From NCBI GenBank assembly GCA_022577435.1, contig JAKOON010000015.1, positions 11,854,830 through 11,918,829 on the forward strand: DNA of 64,000 nt, in the 5' to 3' direction. The notes under the pieces are model-generated. The model did not search any database, had not been told where the DNA came from, and was given only the letters and a program-made list of their open reading frames with translations. Shown here in pieces: positions 23,629 through 38,300 of the stretch (position 1 is its first letter; each line of letters begins with the position of its first letter). A program made the position numbers and the translations under genes. The stretch comes from Embiotoca jacksoni (Eukaryota; Chordata; Actinopteri; Embiotocidae).

Positions 23629-26600
23629 TAGCAGAGAGCAATTTATGAAATATTCATTTAAATGTTCTTGTGTATTACAAGGATACAAAAATCACTATCA
23701 ATGTGTGACTCTCGCAGAAAAGCCACAATATAGTCTACGCTATCTTTTCTTTCAAACTGAAATAGGCATCCAGCCAAATATGGTTCCTGCTGTTCCTTGT
23801 TCTCATCAGACCAGACCAGGAAACACAACCAAACCAGTGGGTCCCTGTTGGTCAAACCAGAAAGAGTTTCTTTATTGGCCAGCAGGATGGCATTGCGTCA
23901 GCAGCATGATAAGCTGTGCCTGCTTCCCTTCAGGAATCCAAGGATAAAAAAAATGCTTATCGAGACCAAGATAGCAGCATTTTAAAGCACTGTGCAAGAG
24001 TGTGTCCCTTGCAGGATAATACTGATTTATTTTATTCTGGTATATTCCCCATACTATTGGGACTTTGTGGCTTGTGCTAGCTTTAGATAGAGTATGAGTG
24101 TTTACCTGTTCCTGTATTTGTATTCAAGGTATGGTGTGACCTCGCAGAATAAAGAGACGGAGAAAAGGAAAGGTGTGTTATCAGGAGTTGAACCTGTGTT
24201 TCACCACTGGTCTCAGTCCAATTTATTTGCACACAATTCCTCCATTCTTGTGTCTCCCTATCACATCTGCCACCTCTGACTAACCCTCTCTCACTGTGTG
24301 TTTACCCAGTTATCTACAAACCTCTGTCATCCCCTGTGATAACCCACACACACTGAATGGCAACTCCTCCCACAGTGCTTGACAAATCCCACTTGAACAG
24401 AATAAATATAAGGCCTAACTTGGTGTGACTGTATTAGCTGTTTGAGATGAGGATACATGAGGTGTGGCAGCCTAAAGAAAATATTCATGAATTATATAGA
24501 ACCACAAAATGTTATGAATATTTAGCAGTCTGTCACTCTATATTTTAGCTACAAGATCAGACTATTAATGCTGCAAGATGAGACTGCAGCACAGTTTTCA
24601 CAGTTCTTTCAATGCAGAGTTGGGTGATAATTCATTGACACCATTCACTCGCAAACAGTCCCCCAGTGTTAAGACAAAAGTATTGATTAGATCTGCTGAA
24701 AGTTTGATAAAAGGATGAAGGCATTTGAATTTTAAATGACATATTCCCTTATCTATCCAGCAGTATTCTGCAGTTTAAGTTGCTCTTAAAATTACATTTG
24801 GAAGCAACAATAGTTTTGGGATGCCTTTGGGTTGATAATTTGTTATACTGAAGTTTGTCATTGTGAAAGAACAAAGCTGCTGACGTAGACATCTGTTTGG
24901 GTTCAGTGCATGTATTGTGTGTTTGTGATTGTGCACCTACAGACAGCTGTTTATGACTTCACCCCTGAGTGAAAAGAATGACTGAAGAGAAACGGATTGT
25001 TTACTTATCTTCTGTCTGATTAGACAGAACGGTGCAGCATCATAGAGCACGCTTGTTATTCTAAACTCTGTTTTGGGTACTTCTCAAGCAACGGAACACG
25101 TACTCATGACCACACATAAATCATATAAACACACTGCCACACATTTACGTAAGCATAAACCTAAGCCACATGTGCACACAGGCTTGCACCAAGGATATTA
25201 CATAGACTAGGGCATTATGTAGACTTACATTTATTTCCAGGAGACTAACTCTAAACTTAACCTAAACCTAACCTTAACCAGTAACTTAAAGCAAGTCTTC
25301 ACCCTAAAATCTAATGATTTACATTACATTGACTTACTTTTATTTCAAGTCCCTGCAATGTGACTGTGCAAACAGATTTACAGTCCAGTCTAGGTAAATA
25401 GACTGCTCCACATTTTTGTTCTTCAGGCTCTGTGCTTCAGTATTAAGGTTGAAATAAAAAAATATATTACCCTGATAACGTCTTTTTGCATAGGTTTACA
25501 TTAATATTTGACAGATCTTTGTGGAAGAGAGCTTTTTTTTAACACATAGATCTAAAAGTTTAGGGTTTCAAAAGTAAGTGGACAGACACACTCAAGGTAA
25601 AAAGAAATCATTTTACAATATTTAACATTTTGTGGAAATGACTGTCCTAAGTCTTTGATCCACAGACACACACCAGACATCCGTTATCTTCCCCGTTAGT
25701 GCTCTCCCAGGACTTCACTGGAGTCACCTTGGGCTCTTGCCTTGTTTTTTCAGCAAGGTAAAAGTTCTTTTGTGATTGAACTGTTGTCAAAATGACACAC
25801 AGCTGCCCAATAAACATTTAGTAGTCAACTATTGAAACACAAACAATATGCTGCACCTATTCTACAGTTATTATGTAAATTAAAATTTTGCATTTGTGAA
25901 AAAAAGCTGTCCAAGCGGTCTAACAAAAGAAAAAAACAACAACAACTCAGATTTGGTTAATATGGGCAAAGAGATGAAGCAAGAAGGAGGTGATGGTGAT
26001 GGGGGCTATCAAAACAGTGTATGCTTGCATAAAAAAATACCCTCATCGAAACATTATTGTATTCTGTATACTCCCTTTCTGCCACTGTGTATTCTCCACA
26101 GCAGAAATGGTGGGTATCATTTTTTCATGATTCTATCAATTATGACCAGCAATATACATTAGCCACAAGAGTTTACTTCCCATTATTAATTTCTCTCTAA
26201 ATTGTTTCTAATAATGGGATGGCTTTAATAATGCTCCAACGGTGCAAAAATCCCTCCATAAAAAATCGGATGAAAAAAAATTCCTGTTTTAGACCTTTCC
26301 TGACAAAGACCAAATGCTCAAAGAAGATGCATTGAGGCAGACAGAAAAAAGACACTTGTACCAGCGCATGCATGAGTCCACAAGCTTGAACAGTAGCACC
26401 AGCACACACAAACAAACGCATACATATGTTGACATAAAAGCAAATACGCACCAGGAAAAAAAAATTAGATGCTGCATCACCACAAACAACTGCTGTTCTA
26501 AGTTTGGGAACAGAAAAGTGTTTGGAATCTTAGCATCAGTCTTTCCATTTCAATTATGCTTATAGAGAGAAGACGTGTTTTTTCCAGACAGTCTTTGTTT

Positions 26601-27876
26601 CTGTGTGCTTTAGTTTGTGTATGGTGGGTGGCCATTTTCATGCAACATTCATCCTCACAGAGAGGGCCCAGACCTCACATCCCAGCTGATCTTACTTTAA
26701 GTGACAGAACCGGTCCATTTAGCACAATTCTGTCTTCATCTCAGCATTATGCTCTCCCCTTTTGCTGTCCCCGGTTGAACTGTGGTCAGTGCCAATCAGC
26801 AGTCCAAGCTTTCATGTTCGTCTTAATGATTTGTCCCTTCTCCACCCTACCTAGCTGACTTGAGCTCCCCTGTTATCCCACTCTGCCTATATGGGGCACC
26901 ACAGCATACAGCATGTTCCCTCCAATTGCCTACCTTTTATTGACATTGTTAACCCACACACATGCACTCACCCATATGTGTTTCACGTTACAAAAATAAG
27001 GTAGAAAATGCAGGAACACAAACCTAGGACAGCAAAGTAATATTACTAATTCTCATAAAGAATCCCACTGTAAGCTTTTTTGCAACTGCTAATGTAATTT
27101 GAGCAGCCCTGAACTGCTTTTCTGAAGGGAAGGCACAATACAAAAATCTAATTATGGCTGCACACCAAACTGCCTCAATCCCTCTGTAAATACAGAGGTA
27201 GAAGTATGCTACAAGCCTCAAAGGGAATTCTATTTGCCTGTACATCAACCAGGGAGTTCTATGGATTGTGTTGATTCGAGGGGTCATAGTGCAAAATCCA
27301 TAGAGAAAAGCCAGGGGATTTTACTGTTTCACAGTCGTAAGCCTGATCCCAGAAAATATCAGGAAAAGAAGGAATTTGATTTTCTTTAGAGTTGTCACTG
27401 TTGCTCTGAAAATGACTTCAGACACACATGTGTTGCAAGTTGTAAAGTGGCGAGTCGATTATGTTAATTAATGTTCCAATGAGACGTAGGAAATGATGCA
27501 AATTTTATGCCAGGATCGATGTGTGACTAAAAAGGTTAAGGTTTTCAGAATTAGTCAGATTAAAGCTGCTCTTTAGCTACAGTGGAGCAGGAATTTATGG
27601 GATGTTGGCTAACACTATAATAGTTAGTTATTAATTCAGGAAATCTCATTGAGATTGTATGTCCAAGAAAGACCTGAAAAAAAATACATATACACCATGT
27701 CACAACAATGAAACTCCTTCAATCTGCTGCCTGGCTAGATTGTCAAGTAATTATAATGTAGGACTGTTACATATTTTTTTTGTGAGTGTGTTCTGTTACA
27801 GTTGAGTTGGTGCATTGGAAGTCTTGTGGGTGTTTTCTAAAGAAGTTCTGTAGTTTTTCTGGTCACTTTAAAAATC

Positions 27877-27932
27877 ACAGGAAGTCAGTAACAGAAAGTC
27901 AGTAACAGGAAGTCAGTAATAGGAAATCAGTA
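27877..27932. repeat. 14-bp minisatellite, four units
   Basis: Four consecutive units are close to ACAGGAAGTCAGTA, with one to three differences in units 2 and 4. Confidence 0.9.
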
Positions 27933-29950
27933 ATGAGGAAGTAGGGAAGCATGTCACTGAGAGTGGTCAATTTTTTTTGCATCTGAGTTAAACCAGTGTC
28001 ATCTGCATGCATGCCTTATGGTGGCATCGTGGGTATGTATTGTGTTGTTTGTCCTTATTTACAGTTTAAGGGCATTATTTTGGACTGTATTTGGGTTGTG
28101 ATGGAAGTTTGGTGAACTGCTGTTGCTGATGACCACGCTGGTTTAAATACATATTGAAAGTTTGATGTCACAAATTATGTTTAAAGTGAATACAATGAAT
28201 ACTTAAACCTGTAAAACTTTAATTTATGTTAGAGATTGAGTTGATGTGTTTACATTGTGTGGATCTGTATGTGTGAAAGCAAGCAGAGAAGTGATTATGT
28301 TTTTTGTATGTTTTAGTTTCACCCTTCTTTAATTTCAATAAACCTTTGGACAAGAATCCGACGGTTTTCAGAGTATTGATGTTTGGAAGCCGTTTGTCTG
28401 GCTGTCAAGTCATATTCAGGACATATAACGAGGACAGCACAGCATGTGAACATTAATGGTATAAAGGCTCTTGAGAAATGCACACATTTTGATCCTCCAG
28501 GAGACCATGTAGTTGTAAGATGACTAGTGATGCTAGAATTGTGGACATTCAGCTCAGATGAGCGTCGATACTTGTTAAGGTCTCAATGGGCACTACATTT
28601 ATGAAATGGAGGCACCTGAACTGCCTCTTATATTGTGGGGATTTTGCCTGAAATATAAAAGAAAAGAGTAAAAAAGTAGGTTTATTCTTGGTTATTCCAT
28701 GCTTTCCATATTATCCTGTACCAAATTGTACATACAATACATATTGAGTTAAACTCTAAGACTTCCAATTAAGGATTCACGTCATAATCAAAACTTAACA
28801 GCCAGGGGGACTTGCCTAACAGGTTTGCTCTGGGATAAAATATTCTCTTCTCTTTCCTCGACAAACCTCCTGTAATTACCTCATCCATATCCATTGGCAG
28901 CCAGTGTGCTTACACTGAAATAGAAACCAGTCCTTAATCACAGTGTAGTGGCTACGCTTCCGCAGTATTTTTTTTTTATATATTGTGAACAGGTACAAAT
29001 AACACTCCTGTGTAACCACAAATGTTTAAAAAAAAGGTTATTTCCAAACTGTGAGAAGCAGCCACAGAGGACCAGACTTTCAGCAATACTAGAAAGGCAT
29101 TGGTTATGACAGTAGAAGAAAAAAAAATGATTTGGAGGCAAGCAAGGCTTTGATGGTCAACATCGAATCTGTGGTGTGAATGTACTTCTAAAAAGTGACT
29201 GTGTGGTGGAACTTTATGGATGATGCAGGCAACGGTAATCTGCTTTTCTTCTAGGGTGTGTATTCATCTCTTCTGCTCTATTGGATTTATTTGTCATATT
29301 GGTCCACATTTAGCCTTACAGGAACTTTGAAATGTGTATATGTGGGGAGCTGAATTCCATCATACAGCCAGTCCTTTATTGCAGTCATTTGTTATATTCT
29401 GACAACTTACTAAACACAATGCTGCTAAACAGATAATAAACCACATTTGGGTTTTTATTGGTCATAATATGAAACTAAACTCTACAGAGCACATAGAACA
29501 TTAAGTTTTGTTGGAAAAGAAATGTAAGTCTTAGTGTGGTCAAATGCTGAACCACAGATGAAGACTCCATCCTGGAGGTTGAATAGTGCAAACTGTATAA
29601 TGAGATTGAAAACTTATTTTTACATTACTAGACTAAGATCTCTGAAATAGAGTCAAGGTAAAGAGCAGCTCTTACAAGTATGAAATGATGATACCCTTCT
29701 CCTCCCTGTGAGGCAGAGAAATCTATCCCAAGCAGAGGACTTCAGAAACTATAGAGGGCAGTATGAAGTAGTACTTGAAGGATTGAGCAGCTTCAGAAAA
29801 AAAAGAGTAAATTTGTATTGCTATGAAGGCCAAACTGCCCGCTTGAGCTCTACACCTGCAGGCTGACTGATCAGTTGGGAAGGAAACTCCTAACATGTCC
29901 TATGTTAGCAACATGAAGCTTTAAATGAGAAGCTTTTCAGTAAAGAAAAT

Positions 29951-29985
29951 AGTAAAAAAAAAATAATAATAATAATAATAATAAT
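29951..29985. repeat. (AAT)n microsatellite
   Basis: A short A-run is followed by about eight AAT units. Confidence 0.9.
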
Positions 29986-30099
29986 CTGGGCTGCTCTTCT
30001 TGCCTGTAATGCAGAAGTAATGCTTTTTCTAAAAACAGTGACAAGTCACACAAATATTTGCAAAATTACATACTGTAGATTAATGTCCCATATATAGTA

Positions 30100-30320
30100 C
30101 AGTTAAGCCCAAAATTATTCATACCCATGTCAAATTTTCATGTCAGGTGAATTTTGATTTGACCAGTAGGTTTCATCACCTGTAAATGACTTAAACAAGT
30201 GACAAAACATTGGAAGACATTTTGCCAGAGATGTTAATAATACATCCTAACTATTTACATGTTTTTTTTTATACACTTTTTATTAAAATGGCAATGTCCA
30301 AAATTCTCTGCATTCTTATC
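30100..30320 (+). mobile_element. Tc1-like transposon end fragment
   Basis: After TA at 30098-30099 the sequence CAGTTAAGCCCAAAATTATT, followed by CATACCC, matches the terminal repeat of a common fish Tc1-like element. The following 100-200 bases are consistent with its subterminal region but diverged. No matching right end or transposase was seen, so this is a solo end. Confidence 0.55.
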
Positions 30321-31223
30321 ATCTATGAATTTAAACAGCTCGGCATGGACTAGTTTTTTAGTCCATGACTAGTCCATTGCAAGTCATGGCTAAAGCCAAA
30401 AAGCTGAGTGAGGTCCCCTGGTTGCGCAGTGTGGCTGCTGTATATTATGGACATGATATTTTTCATAGAAATGAAAAACAAAAACATGAAAATGGTTCAT
30501 GTTTTCATTTATATCTCTGTAAAGCAGAGCACACTCTGTAAAAAGATGTGAAACAGAACAAGAGAACTATCTTCTCTAGCAGGAATCTGAGAAGATTCAA
30601 GGTAAAAAGCTTGAAAATAGTATTCAAAAAAGTTACATGAAAACTGCATTGATTACTTTTTGTAACTTGAATGCAGCAAAACAAGCTTTGAACACAACAG
30701 TGATGCACTAACAGTTGGCTGTTCAGACACTGAGCAGGCACAGTCAATATTAGCATTCATTTGGAATTGTGTTTTTGGCCACCTGGTAAATATGTCGCCA
30801 ATACTCACTCTCCTTTAAGCTCTGCTTTGGTTTCCTGGTGGAAACTTCCTGGGAGAAATATGTGGCTTTAGCTGCTAAATGCTCCAATTTTTTCACCAGT
30901 GTAATGTTAACTTTGTCGGTGCTGTTTGGTGCTGGTTCATCAGAGCTTGTTCACTGACACAGCGACATGCTAAGGCTTATGGCAAGGTTCATGAAATTGC
31001 AGACAAAAAACAAAACAGTGAGCTGAAAACTCTGAGTTCTTGTTCATTTGATCAGTACAAGGATGACTCAAAGGCTGGATAGTTAGGGTGCATAGGGCAT
31101 GGGTGAAAATGCTCTGAGGGTGCTGGCTGGACCTTTACTGCATGTCATTCCCCTGAACTCTTACCTCACATTTCCTGTCTATCTATACTACAACTGCACA
31201 AGTAAGACCAAAAAATTATTAAC

Positions 31224-31345
31224 ATATATCAATCAGCCAGAACATTAAAACAACTAATAGGTGTGATGCAAGTAAAATTGATCATCTGGTTACAATGGCA
31301 CCTGTTAAGAGACGGGATGCACTATACTCCACTGCTAAATAGGTA
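31224..31345 (+). mobile_element. Tc1-like transposon remnant (second family)
   Basis: ATATATCAATCAGCCAGAAC, followed by ATTAAAAC, matches the terminal repeat of another widespread fish Tc1-like family. A few dozen bases on, TTGATCATCTGGTTACAATG and GCACCTGTTAAG match that family's opposite-end subterminal region. This indicates an internally deleted derivative. It is non-coding. Confidence 0.5.
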
Positions 31346-32650
31346 TTTACTGCATGGCACATAACTTTAATAATTTATTCATTTTTCATTGTCCATCTTG
31401 TGTTATCCTGCAATCATGTTTGACAGAACAAAGAAACTATTTGCACCTGGGAAAGGCCTTGTTTCCTTCTTTAAATAAATGATAAGTATATTGCATATGT
31501 GATATGAATATTGAAACACGGACACTCGCATTTGCAAAAGGCGTAATGCTCCACAATTTATAGCAGGTCCACCTGTGGTGGGAAGGTTGTTTGAATCTTC
31601 AGAACAGCAGCAAAGAGCTACAGAAGAGAAAGTAGAGGAACCACACTCTCTGTTGCCTCACAGCTACCGTCACAATGGCACTGACTAAATGGTCAAAGAA
31701 TGTGGCTTTACTAAGCAGCTTTCAGGTTATCAAGTATAACTGTATGCTTGTCAGCTTGGACAAATAAAGACATTAGCGGTAATGTCATTACTTCATAGGC
31801 TTCTTCCTGTTTCTCTTTCTTTTTCATTCCTTCTGCGTCTTTTCTCGGTAAAGTAGTCCAGGAGCAACAAGTCAGGGTTACGCAACAGAATGCATCACCT
31901 GGTGATCTGAATCTTAGGTGAATGCTAAATGTATTCGCAATATATCTAGCAATGTATCCTTATATGTACAACACGTGTCGGTGTACATGTGTGCACATGT
32001 GTATGTCCACTAAACCAGCATTTTTCAATTCAATTCAATTTGTATTTATTTATTTGTCTTCTAAACATTTGGGGATCATAAATAGAAAGAGAATAAACCA
32101 CCAGACACAGCTGTAAAGACCCAATCAGTCCACTCCCCCCGCTCCCTTCCTGCCTCTCCCTGCTTTCCAGACTGTCTGTTTCTTATCGGCCTAACACCTT
32201 CCCATAGGAGCTGTGGGCTCACAGCAACAGAAAGCAGGGGGAGGGTGAGAAAGATGGAAAGAAAGTAGACCAAAATCCAGATGGATGTACAGTAAAATTC
32301 AGGGCAGCCATCCCCTATGGAGGGATAGTCTTTTGTAACAATCACATCAGCTTGTCCAAACAAGTGCCCATGGGAAATTCATTATAGTTATTCTACACAC
32401 TGAAGAGGGTCTGGATGCTGTACATTGTTTTTACCACTGTGAGTACAAACAGATGGTCCATGTGCATTTCTTTCCCAGCACTTCAAATTATCTTTGTGTA
32501 TTATGCTGCTTGGTATGACTCAACTCAACTAGAATCTACTCACTTTTGAAAGCAGGTACTTTTCTGGATTTTGTTTCCCACAGCAGATAGTACCCCCTTC
32601 AGTATATGTGGGTATTATAATGTCACAGTGGAGAATTACTGTGCATCGTC

Positions 32651-32652
<2 letters not shown>

Positions 32653-32701
<49 letters not shown>
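32653..32701. repeat. (CA)n microsatellite, about 24 units
   Basis: Pure CA run. Confidence 0.97.
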
Positions 32702-32705
<4 letters not shown>

Positions 32706-34999
32706 TGGATTCTTTCATCAGAGACCAAACAGAGGAAAGTTAAAACCTCTTTAATTGAAATTTTGTCAATTAAACAATTGCGCTCCGGGGCGCTCTGCTA
32801 GTGATTAGTTGTTACGCTGTGAGAAGTTTATGGTTAGATTAAGGATTGATGTTAGGCGTAGAGTTTAGAACGCATGTCCTACTCTGCACAATTATCATGC
32901 AGTGACGCAACAACACATTTAATGATTCTTGTGATGATTCTCTGACCAAGTTGTGGTCTGCAGTGTCTTCAAGTCAACTTTCAGTATCGCCTCATCCTGA
33001 CAGGCATGACACCAGAAAAACGTCAAGGTACTATCAACGATAATTTAAAAAAAAAAAAAACAGGAGAGGAGAGTCGAGTCCTGAGTTGTAGCATGCTGTG
33101 AAAAAGCAGCTTTAGGAGACTTTTTTCAAAATTGATTATTGAAATGGTGTGGCCTGTATGTCTATAGAAATAATCAATACTAATAAATAAAAAATCACTA
33201 ATCATCTGTGCATCATATCAACAATTTTATAACAAAACTGGACAAATGGGCCGGCTCTGTTTATGCACATCTCTGTATCATTCTCACTCCGAACTCCCCT
33301 CTTGAGAAGATCGACTGGTTCACATCAGTCTATCATGATGTCATAGATTTCCCACATTTCCCGGAGGTGTTTCTGTACTAAGTTTGTAAATTTCTCACAT
33401 TGCTATTTCCTGAGTCACAGAGACAAGTGGAATCTCAATCCATTCCTATGAGGCCTTTCTTTTAAAAACACGTTTTGCAATAGTTGATCTAGAAAAGTAT
33501 TGCAGTCATTCTGAAGAGTCATGACCAGTACATCGCCTCAACGTGTACTTATACCAGCTGATTGGACTCACCCTTGGAAAGGCCAGAAAAACACAAACGG
33601 GTCAGTGGAACAGTAGAATAAATGATCTGTGTGGTGGAAATGTGGTAGAACGACCAAGTGGGCACCCTTGATGATCTACCAGGCCGGCCAGAAAAAGTTG
33701 GACATTGCCTTTTGTTTTATTGTAGAAATATGTAGAGTGAATGAGTGAGCAGCAGTGTGGGTGTGTGTCTCACGTATTTGTGTTATTAATCCTCTTGCAG
33801 TCAGTGAAGGCGCCGCTCCGTCACGGTTCCCATTAAAGTTCACGTTGCTATAAGGTTGCACATACCAATCATCTACTTCTCCTTGAACGGAAGATGGTCA
33901 AACCAACAGTTTTCTTAAATTCATTCCCTTCTGTGGAGATCAGGCCAGAAAAGTGTTGGTGAATCTGAGTGTAGGTTTACATGTGTGCACTGTGTCTGTT
34001 CTCAAAGATATACTGTACAGCAGGGAAGCGGAAGTTTCTAACAATATGCAGTGTTTCCCACACATAGACTTACTTGGGCGGACCGTATATTTGGCAATCC
34101 ATTTCCTACATTTTTTTATGTATATATTCTCCTGTCTGTATTCCTAATGGATTAACCCATTATCCCTTATCCCAGCAAAAAATGATAGGATTAAAAAGTC
34201 ATTACAAGTTGTCAGTGATTTCCTTCAGTGTCATCTCAGATCAATCAGAACTAATTCAGAAGGTACTTTGCTTGTAAATAGGACCATGTTTCCCTCTATC
34301 CCACTATCTGGGATGAATAAAGTTTTACCATCACCAGCTGTTGATTTACCTATCAATGTGTTTACTATATACACACTCTGTGCCTGGGGCTCTGAGGTCA
34401 TTCATGACAGAGGCTGAATCCTCTTGCCTTAACAAGATTTGACTTTTAAATGTTATGTTGTCAGATTAAGCTACTGATATCCATAATTACCCATATGGTA
34501 CCAAGAATAACCACCTGCAAGTAATGCTGTGTCCTGCTCTGTTCTTGAGGAGTAACATGATTTAGAATATGTATGGCATTACAAACACAGAAAAAAAAGA
34601 AGCATTTAAGCGCATCCCATTGTGATTATTCTTAACCTTATATACCTACTATTTTTCATATGAATGTATTTTGAAGTGGATATGGTTGAATCTTTTATGA
34701 GGGATTTTAACAACAGTCGTCTTTTCCCATCGCATCACATTTACCCAGCAGAAATGTTTAGTCCACACTGTCTTAGGTTTGGCAAGAGCGTCATTCTGAA
34801 TGCATTTCAAGCTGTGTGCATGCACTTGCACATGTACAGTACATACAAGTGTGAGTGAAAAGTGAAAATGTTTGGCTCATGTGCAAAATGTTGGCGCATA
34901 GATGGAAACAGAAAGTGGGTGCGTTGTGTTTTTGTGTCGCTGATGACTGAAGTGTATGCTCCCTCCGTCTGTCTACTCATTGGAAAGCTCCCTCATGCA

Positions 35000-35300
35000 G
35001 GCAATTCTCATCCCATGCCAGCATTGATGTCATAAGTGGCCCCATTTATCTGCTTCCTATTGGTCGATCCAGCGTGTACGTCAAACTGCTCTCCTGTTTG
35101 ACGTACAATTAACAAATTCACGTCAGTGTAGTAAGTGGTCTGATCTCTCTCTCCTTCTCTCTCATACACCTTTCAGCGTTTCCTCATCCTTTTCAGCTCA
35201 TCATCTCTCCCGCTGCAGTAAAAGGAAACACCCAGTGAGCCATTTGCTGATTGGCTGAGACAAAACCAGCCAGTGATGCGTGTAGCTGTCAGAAACAGGA
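35000..35300. promoter_or_regulatory. Candidate cis-regulatory element: CRE-like and CCAAT-box cluster
   Basis: It contains CRE-like half sites TGATGTCA (about 35026-35033), TACGTCAA (35077-35084), TTGACGTA (35098-35105) and CACGTCAG (about 35120). It also has two inverted CCAAT boxes, CTATTGGTC (35058-35066) and GATTGGCTG (35250-35258). Two of the CRE sites form a perfect 12-bp inverted repeat (35075-35086 with 35096-35107, 9-bp spacer). It lies in the desert about 17 kb upstream of pde3a and 21 kb upstream of abhd15. Function is inferred from motifs only. Confidence 0.3.
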
Positions 35301-38300
35301 ATAGACATCAATACAGCCGAACGCATGAGTTTGTGTGTGTGACTGTGTTCAGTGTCTGTTTATATTACAGTTCTCATCACAAAGGAGAGGCAGCTATGAG
35401 CACAGGTGGTGATAAGTGCAAACATCATTCCTTGCTATTCAAGTGTATGTGAATATACGTGTGGTTATGACTTGTTACCCTTTTGGATGATTTGGTGTTG
35501 ATTCTCTTTGGCATTTCTGAGTCTGTTGAAAATTGGTGCAAAACTATAAACAAAATATACAGTCAACAGCTATAATGCATACCAATGCATACTCCAGTGA
35601 GATGGAAACAACTGGTCCTTATAAAGTGTAAAAAAGACTCAGATTATTGACTAGCATTTTTTAAAAACAATATTACCAACTGTTTCATTCATGTGCTCTA
35701 TTTAAAGATGTATTGCAAAAGTTCAGTCTCCAGCAGGTTCTTAAGCTCAACTCATATCATATCAAACATTTCCAGCCTTTTATACATTTTAATATTAAAT
35801 GCAGCCAATGGCCTGTTTAAAACAGGTGCAAGATACAGTGATTGACTGCACAACACGTTTATTCTTCTGCAGTCAGTCCAGTGGGAGAAAGGGCATATAT
35901 TTATAATATTTAAATATATGGACATAAACGGTATGTGTCCGGTAAAAAAAATACCTATTTAAAAGAGTTTCTACGAATGGGACATAGCAGATGTAGATGT
36001 TGCTTCAGGAGATGCACTTCAGTTTTCCCTTGCAGGAAAAAAAAACTATTGATCATGTTGTTCAGTGTGTTGCTTTGTAAGAGGGGAGTCATACCTGAAT
36101 GGCACAGGCATCTTAATATTATTGCCGATCAAGTGCATTGCTGTATTGTTGTTCACTATGTAGCCATCTGCAAGAGCATTTTTTTAGCCAATGGTGTGAG
36201 GACCAGTGCTAAATTCATTGATTCAGGAGACATTGACGAATCTTTAGGTGTTAATCTGATGGTTTGCCCCACGTTTTGATGTCACCTGTCCTTATTACCT
36301 TGTGGTGTGCATTTATATTTGTATAGCACTGTATGATCTGACTCTTTGGTCTTTCCTTTAAAATGGTGAAAAGACAGACCGCATTATTTTGCTTTAGTGG
36401 TTCTTCACGTGGTTTACCATGGATATGGAGCATGTCTGTAGTGGTGGTGCATTGCATGTAGGTCTGTTTTAGCAGTCATGCATACTGTATGTAACTTAAT
36501 GTTTGCATGGCGCATGATGAGGACGTGCATGAGGAAGCAATAGCCTGCAAACTGTGCCTTACGTGCAAAAAATGTTTCTTGTGTTTTTGTTTGTTGTTTA
36601 CACATCAAGCAATCTGCTAGTACTCAGATTGATTGCTTACATTGGGAAGATACTATGTTTATTTTAAGAATGCTGTATTTCCACATGGAGAAAATGCAAG
36701 TTTCCACAAACTGATTTTAATTAGTATGTAAATAGGGCTTCAACAGACTTCTCAGTTGGCAGGAGGAGTCTATGGTGACTGGCCTGCTGGTTGACTCTTT
36801 TTAAACTCATTGAACCAAGTTGGGAATACAGTACACATAAAATGCATGCATTCAGAGAATCAAAGTTACATCTGGGTAACTACTGTTTGCATACTGAACA
36901 TACAATCTAAACCCTTTAATGGTCTTTAATTTTGGCTGGAAGTGAAGGTGAAAAATATGATTGGATAAATGGAGCAGAGAATGCTCAAACAGTAAAGTAG
37001 GCTTAATCCCTCACAAAAAAGTGTTTTAAAACTGGCCACATGATGGCACTATTGGTAACATTGTCAAATACCTGCGTGCCATACTTTCTTTACCACGTAG
37101 AGTTTTTGGAAAAGCCCATCCAAAATGTATACATATATAACCACAAGAAATATAAAAGTCTTAACATAGCTAAAAAATATTGAGCCTTTTTATAGAGATG
37201 ATAGAAGAAAAGGAGAAAATGGAAATATGTGATGTATACTATAAACTGAATGAAGGGCCAGGAGAACAGTGACCTATACAAGTATCGTGTATCTATTTGT
37301 TCTTTATTGTTTTCATTTGTTTGTTTTCAGACATTCAGTAGCTGCTTCAGCCACAGCAAAAGTAATGAGCTGCCCCAAGGCTATTCACTGTTGGAAAAGA
37401 AAAGGATTATGCTTCCCCCTAATGGCAAACTGAAGGAAACGTCAAATGTTTTTAGTCTAATAGCAAATTTATCAATTTATCAGTCATTAGTGGTTATTAA
37501 TATATTCATTATTCTGCCTTTATTAAAATCTCAAAAAAATAAAGATCTAAATCTTAAGTACAGTCGATTTTTGTAAATCTTTTTTTTTTTTTTCCGCTCC
37601 ACTTGTCTTGCCTACACTCAGTCGCCCAGGCGTGCAATGACATTTTCTTGGGCTAGTGTACTTTTAACTTCAGAAAATGTCACTGCATTAATGTTTCATT
37701 ATTCTCAAAGCATACAACAGAAATACTAATGTGACTAATACACTCACACCGTTTGTTTATTTTTTTTTAACCTTGATGCTTTCTCTTTATTTAAATAATT
37801 AAAGTATGAATCTTAAAGCAGAGTTTTACACATTTTGAATTACCCGGCATATTGACTGTTTGTATCTGCAGAACACAATAAATGAAAACTGCAGGAAACC
37901 TGTAATTTTTAGCAATACTTTTGAATGATTTATATCATATTTTTACCAGTTATATCCTTTATCTCACCAGGGAAAGCACTGCGACCTATTTATCTTTTAC
38001 AAAACTGATCTAATGTTCCATGCCATTAAAAACATATGTTGTTGTAAATAGATATCAAAATAGTGTTACAACATTTACCTAAGCATGTTGCTATTACTTT
38101 GGAAATCACCAATTATATATACATACGTTTCATGATAATTTACTTGATCTGCTATGTCAATACTTCTGATATCCACTAGCTGATGCTACAGGACAAAACA
38201 CACTCAAGGGTGTTAGTGAGCCATCTGAACGTCATCATTCAACAGAAAAATAAAAGTTGCACTTCTCACCAGTCTCCATTTTAAAATGTTGCAACTCTGA

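Larger units (their letters stand above)
18761..34999. other. Gene desert, left part
   Basis: Contains only microsatellites, MITE-like copy A, Tc1-like remnants and the 14-bp minisatellite, all listed separately. A degenerate TAACC-like patch lies at about 25250-25285 and an 18-bp palindrome, CCTCTGTAAATACAGAGG, at 27181-27198. No exon or RNA gene was supported. Confidence 0.5.

Noticed and set aside
35935..36279. Open frame of 114 codons
   Set aside because: AT-rich, with a Lys run from poly(A), and no homology by eye or splice context.
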